11,380 bases of DNA. Origin: Pseudomonadota bacterium (lineage in GTDB: Bacteria; Pseudomonadota; Gammaproteobacteria; Pseudomonadales; Azotimanducaceae). Made by a program: the position numbers and the translations under genes. Shown piece after piece: positions 5,017 through 11,380 of the stretch. Each line of letters starts with the position of its first letter. Position 1 is the first letter of the stretch. The DNA lies in contig JAQBYL010000102.1 in assembly GCA_027622495.1 (NCBI GenBank), positions 1 to 11,380 of the forward strand, in the 5' to 3' direction. Under the pieces are notes generated by a model. It searched no databases. It was not told where the DNA came from and was given only the letters and a program-made list of their open reading frames with translations.

Positions 5017-7434
5017 CTCAGTCCTTACAGAATTCTGGATTTAACCGATTACCGGGGCGAGCTCGGTGGTCTGATCCTCGGCGATCTGGGCGCAGACGTG
5101 ATCAAGATTGAGCCCCCGGGTGGTTCCCTGTCGCGTTACCAGGGTCCGTTGATCGATAGCGGCGATGCTGCGGAACGCAGTCTGCTGTTTTACGCCTACA
5201 ACCGGAACAAGCGGTCGATCGTTCTGGACCTGTTGACCCCCGAAGACCGCCGCTGTTTCGAGGTGCTGGTGCAGGGCGCAGACATCGTGCTCGAAACCAG
5301 GGGCCAGCTTGCAGACCACGGGTTCGATTTCGAGACGCTGACGAGCCTTAATCCAACCCTCGTTCACGTGGTGATTTCAGCCTATGGGGCCGATGGACCG
5401 GCGGCAGATCGGGTTGCCAACGATCTGACTCTTTCGGCCATGGGCGGGCAGGCCAGTCTGCAGGGCTCGCCGGATCTCCCTCCGGTGCGCGTGTCGGTGC
5501 CGCAGGTGTGGCGCCATGCCAGTGCCCAGGCGGCGACCGCTGCAGTTATTGCCCACGCACGCATGCAGGCGACCGGCGAACCTCAGTCGGTTGATCTCTC
5601 TGCGCAGACCTCGGTGACCTGGACCATGATGAACGCCATGGATGCGCATGCGATCCAGGGTTTTGAGTTCAACCGGATGGGCTCCACCGTGCAGATGGGC
5701 ACCCGTGCTGTAGACCCGGTCTTCGAATGTGCGGACGGTTACCTGGTGGCACTGCCGATCGGTACTGTGCTCAACGCTTTGCTCGGGCATGTGGCGGCAG
5801 ACGGGCTTATTGATGGGCCATGGCTCGAAGAAGACTGGTCGACCTACGATATTCGTCTTGCCGCCAATGAGGAAATGCGTTTCAGCCGCGAACAGGTTCG
5901 TGATCTGTTCGTGCGGTTTTTCAAACTGCACGGAAAAGAAGAACTTTTTGCCATGGGGCTCACCGCAGACGTCACCCTTGCCCCGATCAACACCGTCGCT
6001 GATCTGACCCGGTTTGAACAATTGAATGTGCGTGAAGCATGGCACGATGCCGTGTTGCCGGATGGTCAGCAGGTCCGCGCGCCCGGGTTGTTCGCAAAAC
6101 TCAACAACGCGCCCATGCACATTCGTCTGGCTCCACCGCGCCTGGACGAACATGGAGCTGAGATACGCGCAGAAGTCGCAGCCGGGGTGCGTAAGCGACC
6201 GGCTCTTCCTGCGCCGGTCGCGAATGCAGACTATCCGTTCAAAGGCCTCAAGGTGCTGGATCTCACCTGGGTGATTGCTGGTCCTGCATCGGTGCGCTAT
6301 CTGTCTGATCATGGTGCCACGGTGATTAAGGTGGAGTCTGAACTGCGGCCTGATGGCTTGCGGTTTCTGGGTCCGGTCAAAGGCGAAGCTGGCTGGAACT
6401 GTTCGCACTTCTACGGTGAGTTCAACGCCGGAAAGATGTGTGTGCAGCTGCAGCTCAAAGACCCGAAAGCGCTGCAGATCCTGAAACAGCTGATTGAATG
6501 GGCCGATGTGCTGGTAGAAAACTGGGCACCCGGCGCCACGGCGCGGCTGGGGATTGATTACGCTTCCTGCGCAAAGCGCAATCCTGACCTGATCATGGTC
6601 AGCACCAGTCTGCTCGGTCAGTACGGTCCTATGGCCAGTATTGCCGGCTACGGCTACCACGCAGCCGGCATGGCCGGGTTCTACGAACTGACCGGCTGGC
6701 CCGATCTGCCTCCGCATGGTCCCTGGCTTGCCTACACCGACGTGATTGCGCCGCACTTCATTGCTGCAATGATCGGGGCCGCCCTCGATTATCGTCGCCG
6801 CACAGGCCTTGGCCAGCACATTGACGCCGCGCAGTTCGAAATGGCGCTGCAGTTTCTGGCACCGGAAATACTTGATGCGCAGGCGACCGGTTCTATCGCA
6901 TCACGCATGGGCAACCGCCAGCGCGATGCAGCACCGCAAGGTCTTTATGCCTGTGCGGGTGTCGATCAATGGTGCGCGATTGGCGTCGATACAGATGCCC
7001 AGTGGCAGGCGTTGAAAACTGTGCTGGGAAACCCGGCCTGGGCTGCCGATCCTGACCTTGATTCGGTGGATGGTCGTCTAAAACAACACGACTTGATCGA
7101 TGCGCAGATCAGTGCATGGACCCGGGACCAGACGCCGCACGATGTAATGGATTCGTTAACCGAACGCGGCATACCGGCAGGTGCACTGCAGCGCAGCAAA
7201 GAGCTGCAGGAAGATCCGCAGTACATTCATCGACGTTTCCAGCATTACCAGGATCATCCAAACATGGGCCGGGTGCCCTATGCGGGCAACCAGTTTCGAA
7301 TACGGGGGTACGCAGGTGGACCGAGCGGGCCGGCACCGCTACTGGGGGAGCATAACCAGTTGGTGTACGGTCAGATACTGGGTATGAGCGATGAGCAGAT
7401 TCAGCAACTTGTGCAGGATGGGGTTATCAAGTGA
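5014..7434 (+). CDS. Tandem-domain CaiB/BaiF (class III) CoA transferase, probable ATT start
   Basis: Two CoA_transferase_III domains are fused in one chain of 806 residues. This family moves CoA between carboxylic acids through an aspartyl-CoA thioester in the cytosol. Domain 1 (about 1-400) starts LSPYRILDLTD and has GDLGADVIKIEPPGGS, YNRNKRSIVLDL and HVVISAYGADGP. Domain 2 (about 406-806) starts FKGLKVLDLTWVIAGP and has HGATVIKVES, ADVLVENWAPGATARLG and MVSTSLLGQYGP. Counting back from the conserved TGxGQ, the catalytic-Asp position of formyl-CoA transferase is D576 in AYTDVIAPH of domain 2 but W166 in domain 1, so only the second half looks catalytic. DddD (DMSP CoA transferase/lyase) has a similar two-domain plan, but nothing here identifies this as DddD. 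No ATG lies near the family N-terminus. The ATT at 5014 has AGGAG at 5003-5007, six bases away. The frame is open to an ATG at 4849, which would add 55 unrelated residues. It overlaps the methyltransferase gene by 4 bp. Confidence 0.88.
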   Translation: MLSPYRILDLTDYRGELGGLILGDLGADVIKIEPPGGSLSRYQGPLIDSGDAAERSLLFYAYNRNKRSIVLDLLTPEDRRCFEVLVQGADIVLETRGQLADHGFDFETLTSLNPTLVHVVISAYGADGPAADRVANDLTLSAMGGQASLQGSPDLPPVRVSVPQVWRHASAQAATAAVIAHARMQATGEPQSVDLSAQTSVTWTMMNAMDAHAIQGFEFNRMGSTVQMGTRAVDPVFECADGYLVALPIGTVLNALLGHVAADGLIDGPWLEEDWSTYDIRLAANEEMRFSREQVRDLFVRFFKLHGKEELFAMGLTADVTLAPINTVADLTRFEQLNVREAWHDAVLPDGQQVRAPGLFAKLNNAPMHIRLAPPRLDEHGAEIRAEVAAGVRKRPALPAPVANADYPFKGLKVLDLTWVIAGPASVRYLSDHGATVIKVESELRPDGLRFLGPVKGEAGWNCSHFYGEFNAGKMCVQLQLKDPKALQILKQLIEWADVLVENWAPGATARLGIDYASCAKRNPDLIMVSTSLLGQYGPMASIAGYGYHAAGMAGFYELTGWPDLPPHGPWLAYTDVIAPHFIAAMIGAALDYRRRTGLGQHIDAAQFEMALQFLAPEILDAQATGSIASRMGNRQRDAAPQGLYACAGVDQWCAIGVDTDAQWQALKTVLGNPAWAADPDLDSVDGRLKQHDLIDAQISAWTRDQTPHDVMDSLTERGIPAGALQRSKELQEDPQYIHRRFQHYQDHPNMGRVPYAGNQFRIRGYAGGPSGPAPLLGEHNQLVYGQILGMSDEQIQQLVQDGVIK

Positions 7435-8162
7435 ATGATGCGGCCTGCAAGAATGGTGCACTCGTTAGCCAGCAGACCTGGGTAAAGGAATCACGCTTCG
7501 GCAACTGGTTCCAGGCGACCGGCATGTGGACGGGTTATGTTCTGAACGAAGCGACCAGTGATCTTGCCGACCTGCTGGCGAAGCATCCACGGTTAACACC
7601 GCAAAAACCCGTTGTGCTCGATGCAGGATGTGGGGAAGGCGCTGGGTTTACATTCATCGAAACGCTGCTTGACCCTGCGCGCATCGTGGCGATTGATATC
7701 GATCCGCAGATGATCCCCAGGGCGCAAAGTGAAGCGGGTAAGGTTAAGGTTCCTGTGGAAGTCCGGCAGGGCAGTGTGCAGCAGTTGACCATCGCCAGCG
7801 AAACCATCGATGTGGTTTTCTGCCATCAGACGGTTCACCACCTGAACGATCAGCCTGCCGCGTTGCGGGAGTTTTATCGGGTGCTCAAACCCGGTGGCCT
7901 GCTTCTGATGGCGGAGTCCTGTAGAACGTTCATCCACTCGTTACCGGTGCGGCTTTTATTCCGGCACCCTGAAGGCGTTCAGAAAACGGCGGATGAATAT
8001 CTCGACCTGGTGACCCGGATCGGGTTCACCTTTTCGAATGACCAGGTGGCGAGACCGTACCCGTTCTGGTCCCTTCCTGATTTCGGTTTTCGCGAATGGG
8101 CAGGCTTGAAGCCGTCCCACAAGGAGGCCACCCAGGTTCGTTTGATAGCGCAGCTCGGATGA
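7431..8162 (+). CDS. Class I SAM-dependent methyltransferase (Methyltransf_11 type)
   Basis: This 243-residue cytosolic protein has the class I methyltransferase core: motif I VVLDAGCGEGAG (61-72) for SAM binding, AIDIDP (87-92) with the acidic residue at the end of beta-2, the beta-4 segment VVFCHQTVHHL, and LKPGGLLLMAES after it. The N-terminal part (FGNWFQATGMWTGYVL) and the C-terminal part would shape the acceptor pocket and do not point to a known substrate. It starts at GTG 7431, overlapping the CoA transferase stop by four bases (GTGA), with a purine-rich AGGATGGGG at 7415-7423 upstream. Nearby ATG codons at 7435 and 7438 are out of frame. The overlap indicates cotranslation with the CoA transferase, so both probably act on one substrate or pathway. 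Small-molecule, lipid or quinone acceptors are all possible. The stop at 8160-8162 abuts the stop of the convergent transporter gene. Confidence 0.85.
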   Translation: MNDAACKNGALVSQQTWVKESRFGNWFQATGMWTGYVLNEATSDLADLLAKHPRLTPQKPVVLDAGCGEGAGFTFIETLLDPARIVAIDIDPQMIPRAQSEAGKVKVPVEVRQGSVQQLTIASETIDVVFCHQTVHHLNDQPAALREFYRVLKPGGLLLMAESCRTFIHSLPVRLLFRHPEGVQKTADEYLDLVTRIGFTFSNDQVARPYPFWSLPDFGFREWAGLKPSHKEATQVRLIAQLG

Positions 8163-9593
8163 TCAGCTGGCTGTTCTTTCAGGCTGCGGTCGGGAACGGA
8201 TTTCGCTCAGGATCTGCGCATGTTTCTGACGGGTTAAGCCGTAGAACCAGATGCACAGGATGGACAGGGCCGACAGGGCAAGTACACTGGGACCCGCAGC
8301 CCATCCGAACCGGGCGATGACACCCGGGGCTACGTCGGCGGGTGCCGTTCCAGGCACAATGCCAGACAGATCGATGATGAACCCGGCCAGTATCGGTCCA
8401 GCACCGCCAACGGCTTTACCGGCAAATGAGGCTGCCGCGTAATAAATGCCTTCCTGGCGCAGACCGTGGCGTCGCTGGTGTTCATCGGTTACGTCGGCAA
8501 TCATCGAACCGATCATCGGGATCGCGATGCCTAAGCCAAACGCAGAGATACAGCCGGTGCCTATGTAAAGAACGGCAACGATGGGTGCATCGTTTCCTGG
8601 CAACAGATCGAGCAGACGCAGAATGATGATGCTGCTGGTCCACACCGCGTACCAGGCGGTACCGGCAATAAACAGATTGCGCTTTTCCTTGATCAACGCT
8701 GCCACCGGTCTACTGAACAGGCTACCCAGCACAATACCCACGATCGCACCGGCGAACAGCACCGTAATCTGACCAGGGGTTAGTTCAAAGAAGTAGGTGG
8801 CCATGTAGAGGTGCAGGGCTTGAACCATCCCCTGATTCATGCCGAACAGAATGCTCGCTCCCACTACCGCGGTGAAAGCAGGTATGCGAAACGCTGTGAT
8901 GACATCACCGAGTGCCGCCCGCAGCATGGGTGGGCGTGGGACGTCGGTGGGCTGACTGAGGTACTGAATCTGACTGTGTGTGCCCAGGGCAGAGACCCAG
9001 ATCCCGATCAGCATGAACGGAACGCACGCCGACACAAATGGCAGATACGCCGCTGGGTTGAGCTGACCATTGGGGTAGTCGGTTGAAGCGCCAAAAAACA
9101 GAATGTTACCGCCGATCAACACGGCGAACATACCCAGGAGCTGAAACACGTTGCGCAGGGCCGCAAGCAGAGTGCGCTCGTCATAGTTATCGGTGAGTTC
9201 AGCCCCCATAGACATGTAGGGCACCTGATAAAACGTCATTGCCGTGCGCGTGAGAACGGAAAACGACAGCAACCAGATAAAGAGACCCATTTCGCCCAGA
9301 CCTTCCGGTGGTGTGAACAGCAGAAAGAATGAGAGGGCGAACGGGATCGCGGCGGCGTACATGAACGGATGCCGCCGACCCCAGCGGCTGCGCGCAAAAT
9401 CAGACCAGGAACCCACCAGCGGATCGCTGATTGCGTCCAGACATAACGCGACAAACAGCGCGACACCAGCCAGGGTGCCGGACATGCCGAGCACCTGGTT
9501 GTAGTAAAAAAGCAGGAAAAAACCGAAGGCCGCAGACTTGATCCCCTCGGGCATCTGACCCAGCGCGTAGGCGAGGCGCAGACGCCAGGTCAT
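8163..9593 (-). CDS. GPH-family (MelB-like, MFS_2) cation:solute symporter
   Basis: This 476-residue inner-membrane protein is rich in hydrophobic segments consistent with about 12 transmembrane helices. It belongs to the glycoside-pentoside-hexuronide:cation symporter family of the major facilitator superfamily. Diagnostic features are LDAISDPLVGSWSDFARSRWGRRHPF (52-77, shown in full only by its key residues D53, D57, D65 and RWGRRHPF), where D53 and D57 match the cation-binding aspartate pair of MelB, and YDERTLLAALRNVFQ after the fourth helix. GPH members carry sugars, glucuronides and other organic solutes with Na+ or H+. The substrate cannot be read here. The start at 9591-9593 has AGGT (minus strand, 9601-9604) seven bases away. 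It faces the methyltransferase tail to tail with no intergenic base and is divergent from the GDPD-like gene, so the 338-bp region upstream probably holds both promoters. Confidence 0.9.
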   Translation of the reverse strand: MTWRLRLAYALGQMPEGIKSAAFGFFLLFYYNQVLGMSGTLAGVALFVALCLDAISDPLVGSWSDFARSRWGRRHPFMYAAAIPFALSFFLLFTPPEGLGEMGLFIWLLSFSVLTRTAMTFYQVPYMSMGAELTDNYDERTLLAALRNVFQLLGMFAVLIGGNILFFGASTDYPNGQLNPAAYLPFVSACVPFMLIGIWVSALGTHSQIQYLSQPTDVPRPPMLRAALGDVITAFRIPAFTAVVGASILFGMNQGMVQALHLYMATYFFELTPGQITVLFAGAIVGIVLGSLFSRPVAALIKEKRNLFIAGTAWYAVWTSSIIILRLLDLLPGNDAPIVAVLYIGTGCISAFGLGIAIPMIGSMIADVTDEHQRRHGLRQEGIYYAAASFAGKAVGGAGPILAGFIIDLSGIVPGTAPADVAPGVIARFGWAAGPSVLALSALSILCIWFYGLTRQKHAQILSEIRSRPQPERTAS

Positions 9594-9827
9594 CGCGTTG
9601 ACCTGCGCGCGTGGATACAGGCATACACGAGGTGTGAGTTAACGCCGAGAAAGCTGCAGAAAAAGGGCAAGGGCTGAAACTTAAGTGCACGGGAGGCCTT
9701 GAGTATGATCAGGTTTAAGCTTGATTCACAAGCGGAAAACCCCTGTACTGATCGTGCAATGTCGAGGCGTTGCTGACGTCATTACAGCTGTCAATTTTGC
9801 CCGGACCGACGCAAGAAGTTCTCAAAC

Positions 9828-9839
9828 ACCGGATCCGGT
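9828..9839. repeat. Perfect 12-bp palindrome ACCGGATCCGGT
   Basis: A perfect inverted repeat without loop, 11 bp before the larger hairpin and about 90 bp before the GDPD-like start. Its size suits a dimeric repressor operator, but a chance palindrome in GC-rich DNA is possible. No regulator gene is present in the window. Confidence 0.35.
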
Positions 9840-9850
9840 TTCACCAGCGA

Positions 9851-9887
9851 CCCCTGCAGGCGTATTCTTGATGCACGCTGGCAGGGG
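9851..9887 (+). promoter_or_regulatory. Strong leader hairpin upstream of the GDPD-like gene
   Basis: The arms CCCCTGCAGGCGT (9851-9863) and ACGCTGGCAGGGG (9875-9887) pair at 11 of 13 positions around an 11-base loop, with a two-base internal mismatch after seven perfect GC-rich pairs. No T-run follows on either strand, so it does not look like an intrinsic terminator. AGGGG (9883-9887), the last bases of the right arm, is well placed as a Shine-Dalgarno sequence for an ATG at 9895, so the hairpin could mask it in mRNA. It is seen directly as a structure; the regulatory role is inferred. Confidence 0.5.
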
Positions 9888-9894
9888 ACGGACG

Positions 9895-9939
9895 ATGACC
9901 AGATCGACGAGGTATCAGGCGCCAGGCGGATATGTCTGA
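9895..9939 (+). CDS. Possible 14-residue leader peptide overlapping the GDPD-like start
   Basis: An ATG at 9895 opens 14 codons (MTRSTRYQAPGGYV) ending at TGA 9937-9939, inside the first codons of the GDPD-like gene. AGGGG at 9883-9887 lies seven bases before the ATG and is paired in the leader hairpin. The GDPD-like gene's own AGGCGG (9924-9929) is only two bases from its ATG, which is unusually tight, so reading this small frame could help initiation there. The peptide has no recognisable features, and the frame also extends upstream to 9721. It may be fortuitous. Confidence 0.25.
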   Translation: MTRSTRYQAPGGYV

Positions 9940-10873
9940 GTCTGAAGTGGTTTCCAGAAGCCGGCCCAGCGCCGCTGCAACCATCATCGCAAGCGAAGGC
10001 GGTGCCGGTCATTTTCCGGAAAATACCGGCTATGCAGTGCGTCACTCGCTTGCTGGTGACGTGGATGGATGCGAACTGGATTTTCACCTCACGTCTGATG
10101 GTGTCTTCGTTGCCCATCATGACTATCGACTCAAGCCGGCACTCACCCGCAATGCAAAGGGTGAGTGGCTTTCAGAACCCGGCCCGCTGATAAAGAACAG
10201 CTCGCTTGCACAGCTGCAGCAGTTTGACTTTGGGTCGGTTCAACCCGGATCAAAGGTTGCGCGCACTTACCCGCAGCGCGCGTCGGTGGAAGGTGAGGCC
10301 ATCGCGACCTTTACCGACATCGAGCAGATTTTCAAAGCGTCGCATAACCCGCGCCGGGAGCTGTGGTTTGAGGCCAAGACCGATCCCAATGATCTGGTCA
10401 GTTCAACAGCGGCGGCGAGTTATGCGCAAGCGCTCATCGCTACACTGTCGATGAGTTGGATGCGTGAACACACCGTGTTGATCGCGTTCGACTGGCAGCT
10501 TCTGGAGCTTGTTCAAGGCGCGCTTGCCGATGTGCAAACCGGGTTTCTGACTGTTGATCCAGTCTGGTTCGGTAGGAATCCAGATGGTTCGGCGCGCATG
10601 CCGGCGGATCACGCCAGCCGCTGGTACGGTAACTTTCATCCGCGTGAGTTCGGCGGTAGCGTGGCGCGGGCGGTGGCCGCCGCTGGGGGCACTTACTGGT
10701 CGCCTTACTTTCGCGATATCAGTGCCGACGAGGTAGCGCAGGCGCACGATCTCGGCATCCGCGTTTCTACCTGGGGTGCCGATACCGATGCCCAGATCCA
10801 GCAGGCGCTCACTACAGGTGTGGATAGTCTGACCACTGCTTACCCGGAAAGGGTTTTGAAGCGCTCGCTCTGA
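9932..10873 (+). CDS. GDPD-family protein lacking the catalytic His-Arg pair
   Basis: This 313-residue protein has the glycerophosphodiester phosphodiesterase TIM-barrel fold. Those enzymes split glycerophosphodiesters into glycerol-3-phosphate and an alcohol. Family features are HFPENTGYAVRHSL (27-40), the metal-binding E48 and D50 in CELDFHLTSDGVFV, HHD (62-64) carrying the second catalytic histidine, LWFEAK (144-149, with E147 and K149), and STWGADTDAQIQQALTTGVDSLTTAYPERV at the end (STWGADTD and DSLTTAYP being the key parts). The first beta strand reads IIASEGGAGHFPENT-like, where the family has IIAHRGASGxxPENT: S21 and E22 stand in place of the catalytic His-Arg (codons 9992-9997). No signal peptide or membrane segment is seen. 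A stop at 9896-9898 blocks an earlier in-frame start. It could be a pseudoenzyme or a divergent hydrolase using another base. Fold assignment is firm, activity doubtful. Confidence 0.82.
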   Translation: MSESEVVSRSRPSAAATIIASEGGAGHFPENTGYAVRHSLAGDVDGCELDFHLTSDGVFVAHHDYRLKPALTRNAKGEWLSEPGPLIKNSSLAQLQQFDFGSVQPGSKVARTYPQRASVEGEAIATFTDIEQIFKASHNPRRELWFEAKTDPNDLVSSTAAASYAQALIATLSMSWMREHTVLIAFDWQLLELVQGALADVQTGFLTVDPVWFGRNPDGSARMPADHASRWYGNFHPREFGGSVARAVAAAGGTYWSPYFRDISADEVAQAHDLGIRVSTWGADTDAQIQQALTTGVDSLTTAYPERVLKRSL

Positions 10874-10970
10874 GTTCAAGGCCTGTCAACGGGCAACGCA
10901 GAACGATACTCTTGCGAAACATGCAGATCAGAGTGTGGATGGTCTGGACGGGGTCATCGCGAGCGTAAGT

Positions 10971-10998
10971 TCGACATTAAGACCTGCGGGAGTAAAAC
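10971..10998 (+). promoter_or_regulatory. Candidate sigma-70 promoter for the carboxylesterase
   Basis: TCGACA (10971-10976) and TAAAAC (10993-10998) are spaced by 16 bp, five and four matches to the -35 and -10 consensus, 74 bp before the esterase ATG. It is the best candidate I can see in the 199-bp gap after the GDPD-like gene, but the match is modest and chance is possible. Confidence 0.25.
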
Positions 10999-11031
10999 TG
11001 AGGCCAGTGATCTGCAGATACATCCAATCTG

Positions 11032-11070
11032 CGAAGGCAATTTACGAAGGCAATCTACGAAGGCGAACCA
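11032..11070 (+). repeat. Three tandem 13-bp direct repeats before the carboxylesterase start
   Basis: Three head-to-tail units are visible: CGAAGGCAATTTA (11032-11044), CGAAGGCAATCTA (11045-11057) and CGAAGGCGAACCA (11058-11070). The first two differ at one base and the third at three or four. Each contains AAGG. The AAGG of the third unit (11060-11063) lies nine bases before the ATG at 11073 and is the likely Shine-Dalgarno sequence, so the array stacks ribosome-binding-like sites directly upstream of the gene. Confidence 0.8.
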
Positions 11071-11072
11071 TC

Positions 11073-11380
11073 ATGAGCATAGTCGAAACCACCCACGGTA
11101 AAGTTCAGGGTCAACTGATCCAGGGACTGCACGCTTTTCTGAATATTCCATTCGCTGCCCCGCCCACCGGTGAGTTGCGCTGGTCAGCGCCCGTTGATCC
11201 GCAGCCCTGGAGCGGCGTGCGTGAGACAACCGCGTGGGGAAAGCAGTCCTGGCAGGCAGCCCTGCAGGATATGGGGCCGCTGGGCTTTGCCTTTAATTCC
11301 CGGCCCACTGATGCGCACGACGAGGACTGTCTGAATCTGAATGTGTGGACACCGGCACCAGACACCCGTAAGCGCCCGGT
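11073..11380 (+). CDS. Type B carboxylesterase, N-terminal part (runs off the window)
   Basis: Only the first 102 codons lie in the window. They carry the N-terminal signatures of the type B carboxylesterase family (alpha/beta hydrolases including bacterial para-nitrobenzyl esterases): THGKVQGQLIQGLHAFLNIPFAAPPTGELRW (key parts GKVQG and IPFAAPPTGELRW), PWSGV, and DEDCLNLNVWTP, where the cysteine matches the conserved EDCLxLNVW motif. The family hydrolyses carboxylic esters with a Ser-Glu/Asp-His triad; those residues lie beyond the window end. No signal peptide is seen, so a cytosolic enzyme is likely. The ATG at 11073 is chosen because the family N-terminus begins there and the last 13-bp repeat supplies AAGG. 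It follows the GDPD-like gene by 199 bp and may have its own promoter. Confidence 0.88.
   Translation, partial: MSIVETTHGKVQGQLIQGLHAFLNIPFAAPPTGELRWSAPVDPQPWSGVRETTAWGKQSWQAALQDMGPLGFAFNSRPTDAHDEDCLNLNVWTPAPDTRKRP

Larger units (their letters stand above)
9594..9931. other. Divergent intergenic region between transporter and GDPD-like gene
   Basis: These 338 bp separate the starts of two divergent genes and hold no gene I can support. Visible elements are a dyad GCTTG-ATTCA-CAAGC (9719-9733), the FNR-like TTGAGTATGATCAG (9699-9712, two mismatches to TTGAT-N4-ATCAA), a weak plus-strand promoter candidate TTGATT (9721-9726) with TGTACT (9744-9749) at 17-bp spacing, the palindrome ACCGGATCCGGT (9828-9839) and a strong hairpin (9851-9887). 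A 72-codon open frame (9721-9939) and a 14-codon frame inside it (9895-9939) end just inside the GDPD-like gene. The longer one has no recognisable features. Confidence 0.6.

Noticed and set aside
5377..6819. 480-codon open frame on the minus strand inside the CoA transferase gene
   Set aside because: It lies opposite a strongly conserved coding sequence, its translation shows no family motif and is rich in His, Arg and Cys as expected of a shadow frame in GC-rich DNA.
5014..7434. Naming the tandem CoA transferase DddD (DMSP lyase)
   Set aside because: The two-domain plan is shared, but no other DMSP gene (BCCT transporter, DddB/C-type dehydrogenases) is nearby and the identity cannot be shown without alignment.
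9699..9712. FNR/Anr-like site TTGAGTATGATCAG
   Set aside because: Two mismatches to TTGAT-N4-ATCAA and neither adjoining gene is an obvious anaerobic target; kept only as a note in the intergenic entry.
9721..9939. 72-codon plus-strand frame before the GDPD-like gene as a protein gene
   Set aside because: No motif, no clear ribosome binding site at 9721, and it crosses the palindrome and hairpin; only its last 14 codons have a plausible start signal.

Overview
The window reads as chromosomal DNA of a free-living, oxygen-respiring gammaproteobacterium, moderately GC-rich and densely coded. The lineage is inferred from family types: a YghU-type glutathione transferase very close to the Escherichia coli protein, an E. 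coli/Pseudomonas-type HemN, a DksA-like protein and an STANxVLHG-type universal stress protein. The mix of CoA transferase, phytanoyl-CoA-type dioxygenase, carboxylesterase and GPH transporter resembles marine lipid- or xenobiotic-degrading lineages. No genus can be named. I see no mobile elements, CRISPR arrays, tRNA or rRNA genes.

Layout. (1) 20-865 (+) is yghU, which meets a secreted NIPSNAP-family protein on the minus strand (883-1278). (2) 1377-2610 (+) is a two-gene unit: a non-haem Fe(II)/2-oxoglutarate dioxygenase whose end overlaps the start of a group II truncated haemoglobin by 8 bp. (3) 2716-4903 (+) is a compact stress and low-oxygen unit: UspA-family protein, four-cysteine DksA/TraR protein, then HemN. 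This HemN has serine in place of the first cysteine of the radical-SAM CxxxCxxC motif. (4) 5014-8162 (+) holds a tandem-domain CaiB/BaiF CoA transferase, apparently starting at ATT, overlapping by 4 bp a class I SAM methyltransferase. (5) 8163-9593 (-) is a GPH/MelB-type transporter whose stop codon abuts the methyltransferase stop with no gap. (6) A 338-bp divergent intergenic region (9594-9931) with several dyads and a strong hairpin leads to a GDPD-family protein (9932-10873, +) that lacks the catalytic His-Arg pair. (7) The start of a type B carboxylesterase (from 11073, running off the window) is preceded by three copies of a 13-bp tandem repeat carrying Shine-Dalgarno-like AAGG.

How the genes may work together. 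The dioxygenase-globin pair suggests oxygen handling tied to an oxygenase. The Usp/DksA-like/HemN block suggests adaptation to slow growth or low oxygen. The CoA transferase, methyltransferase, transporter, GDPD-like protein and esterase look like catabolic accessory functions for an unidentified substrate. No single known pathway ties them together, and I did not find a clear new defence or mobile system. The most unusual points are residue-level departures in otherwise well-conserved enzymes, and unusual translation-start architecture at three genes.
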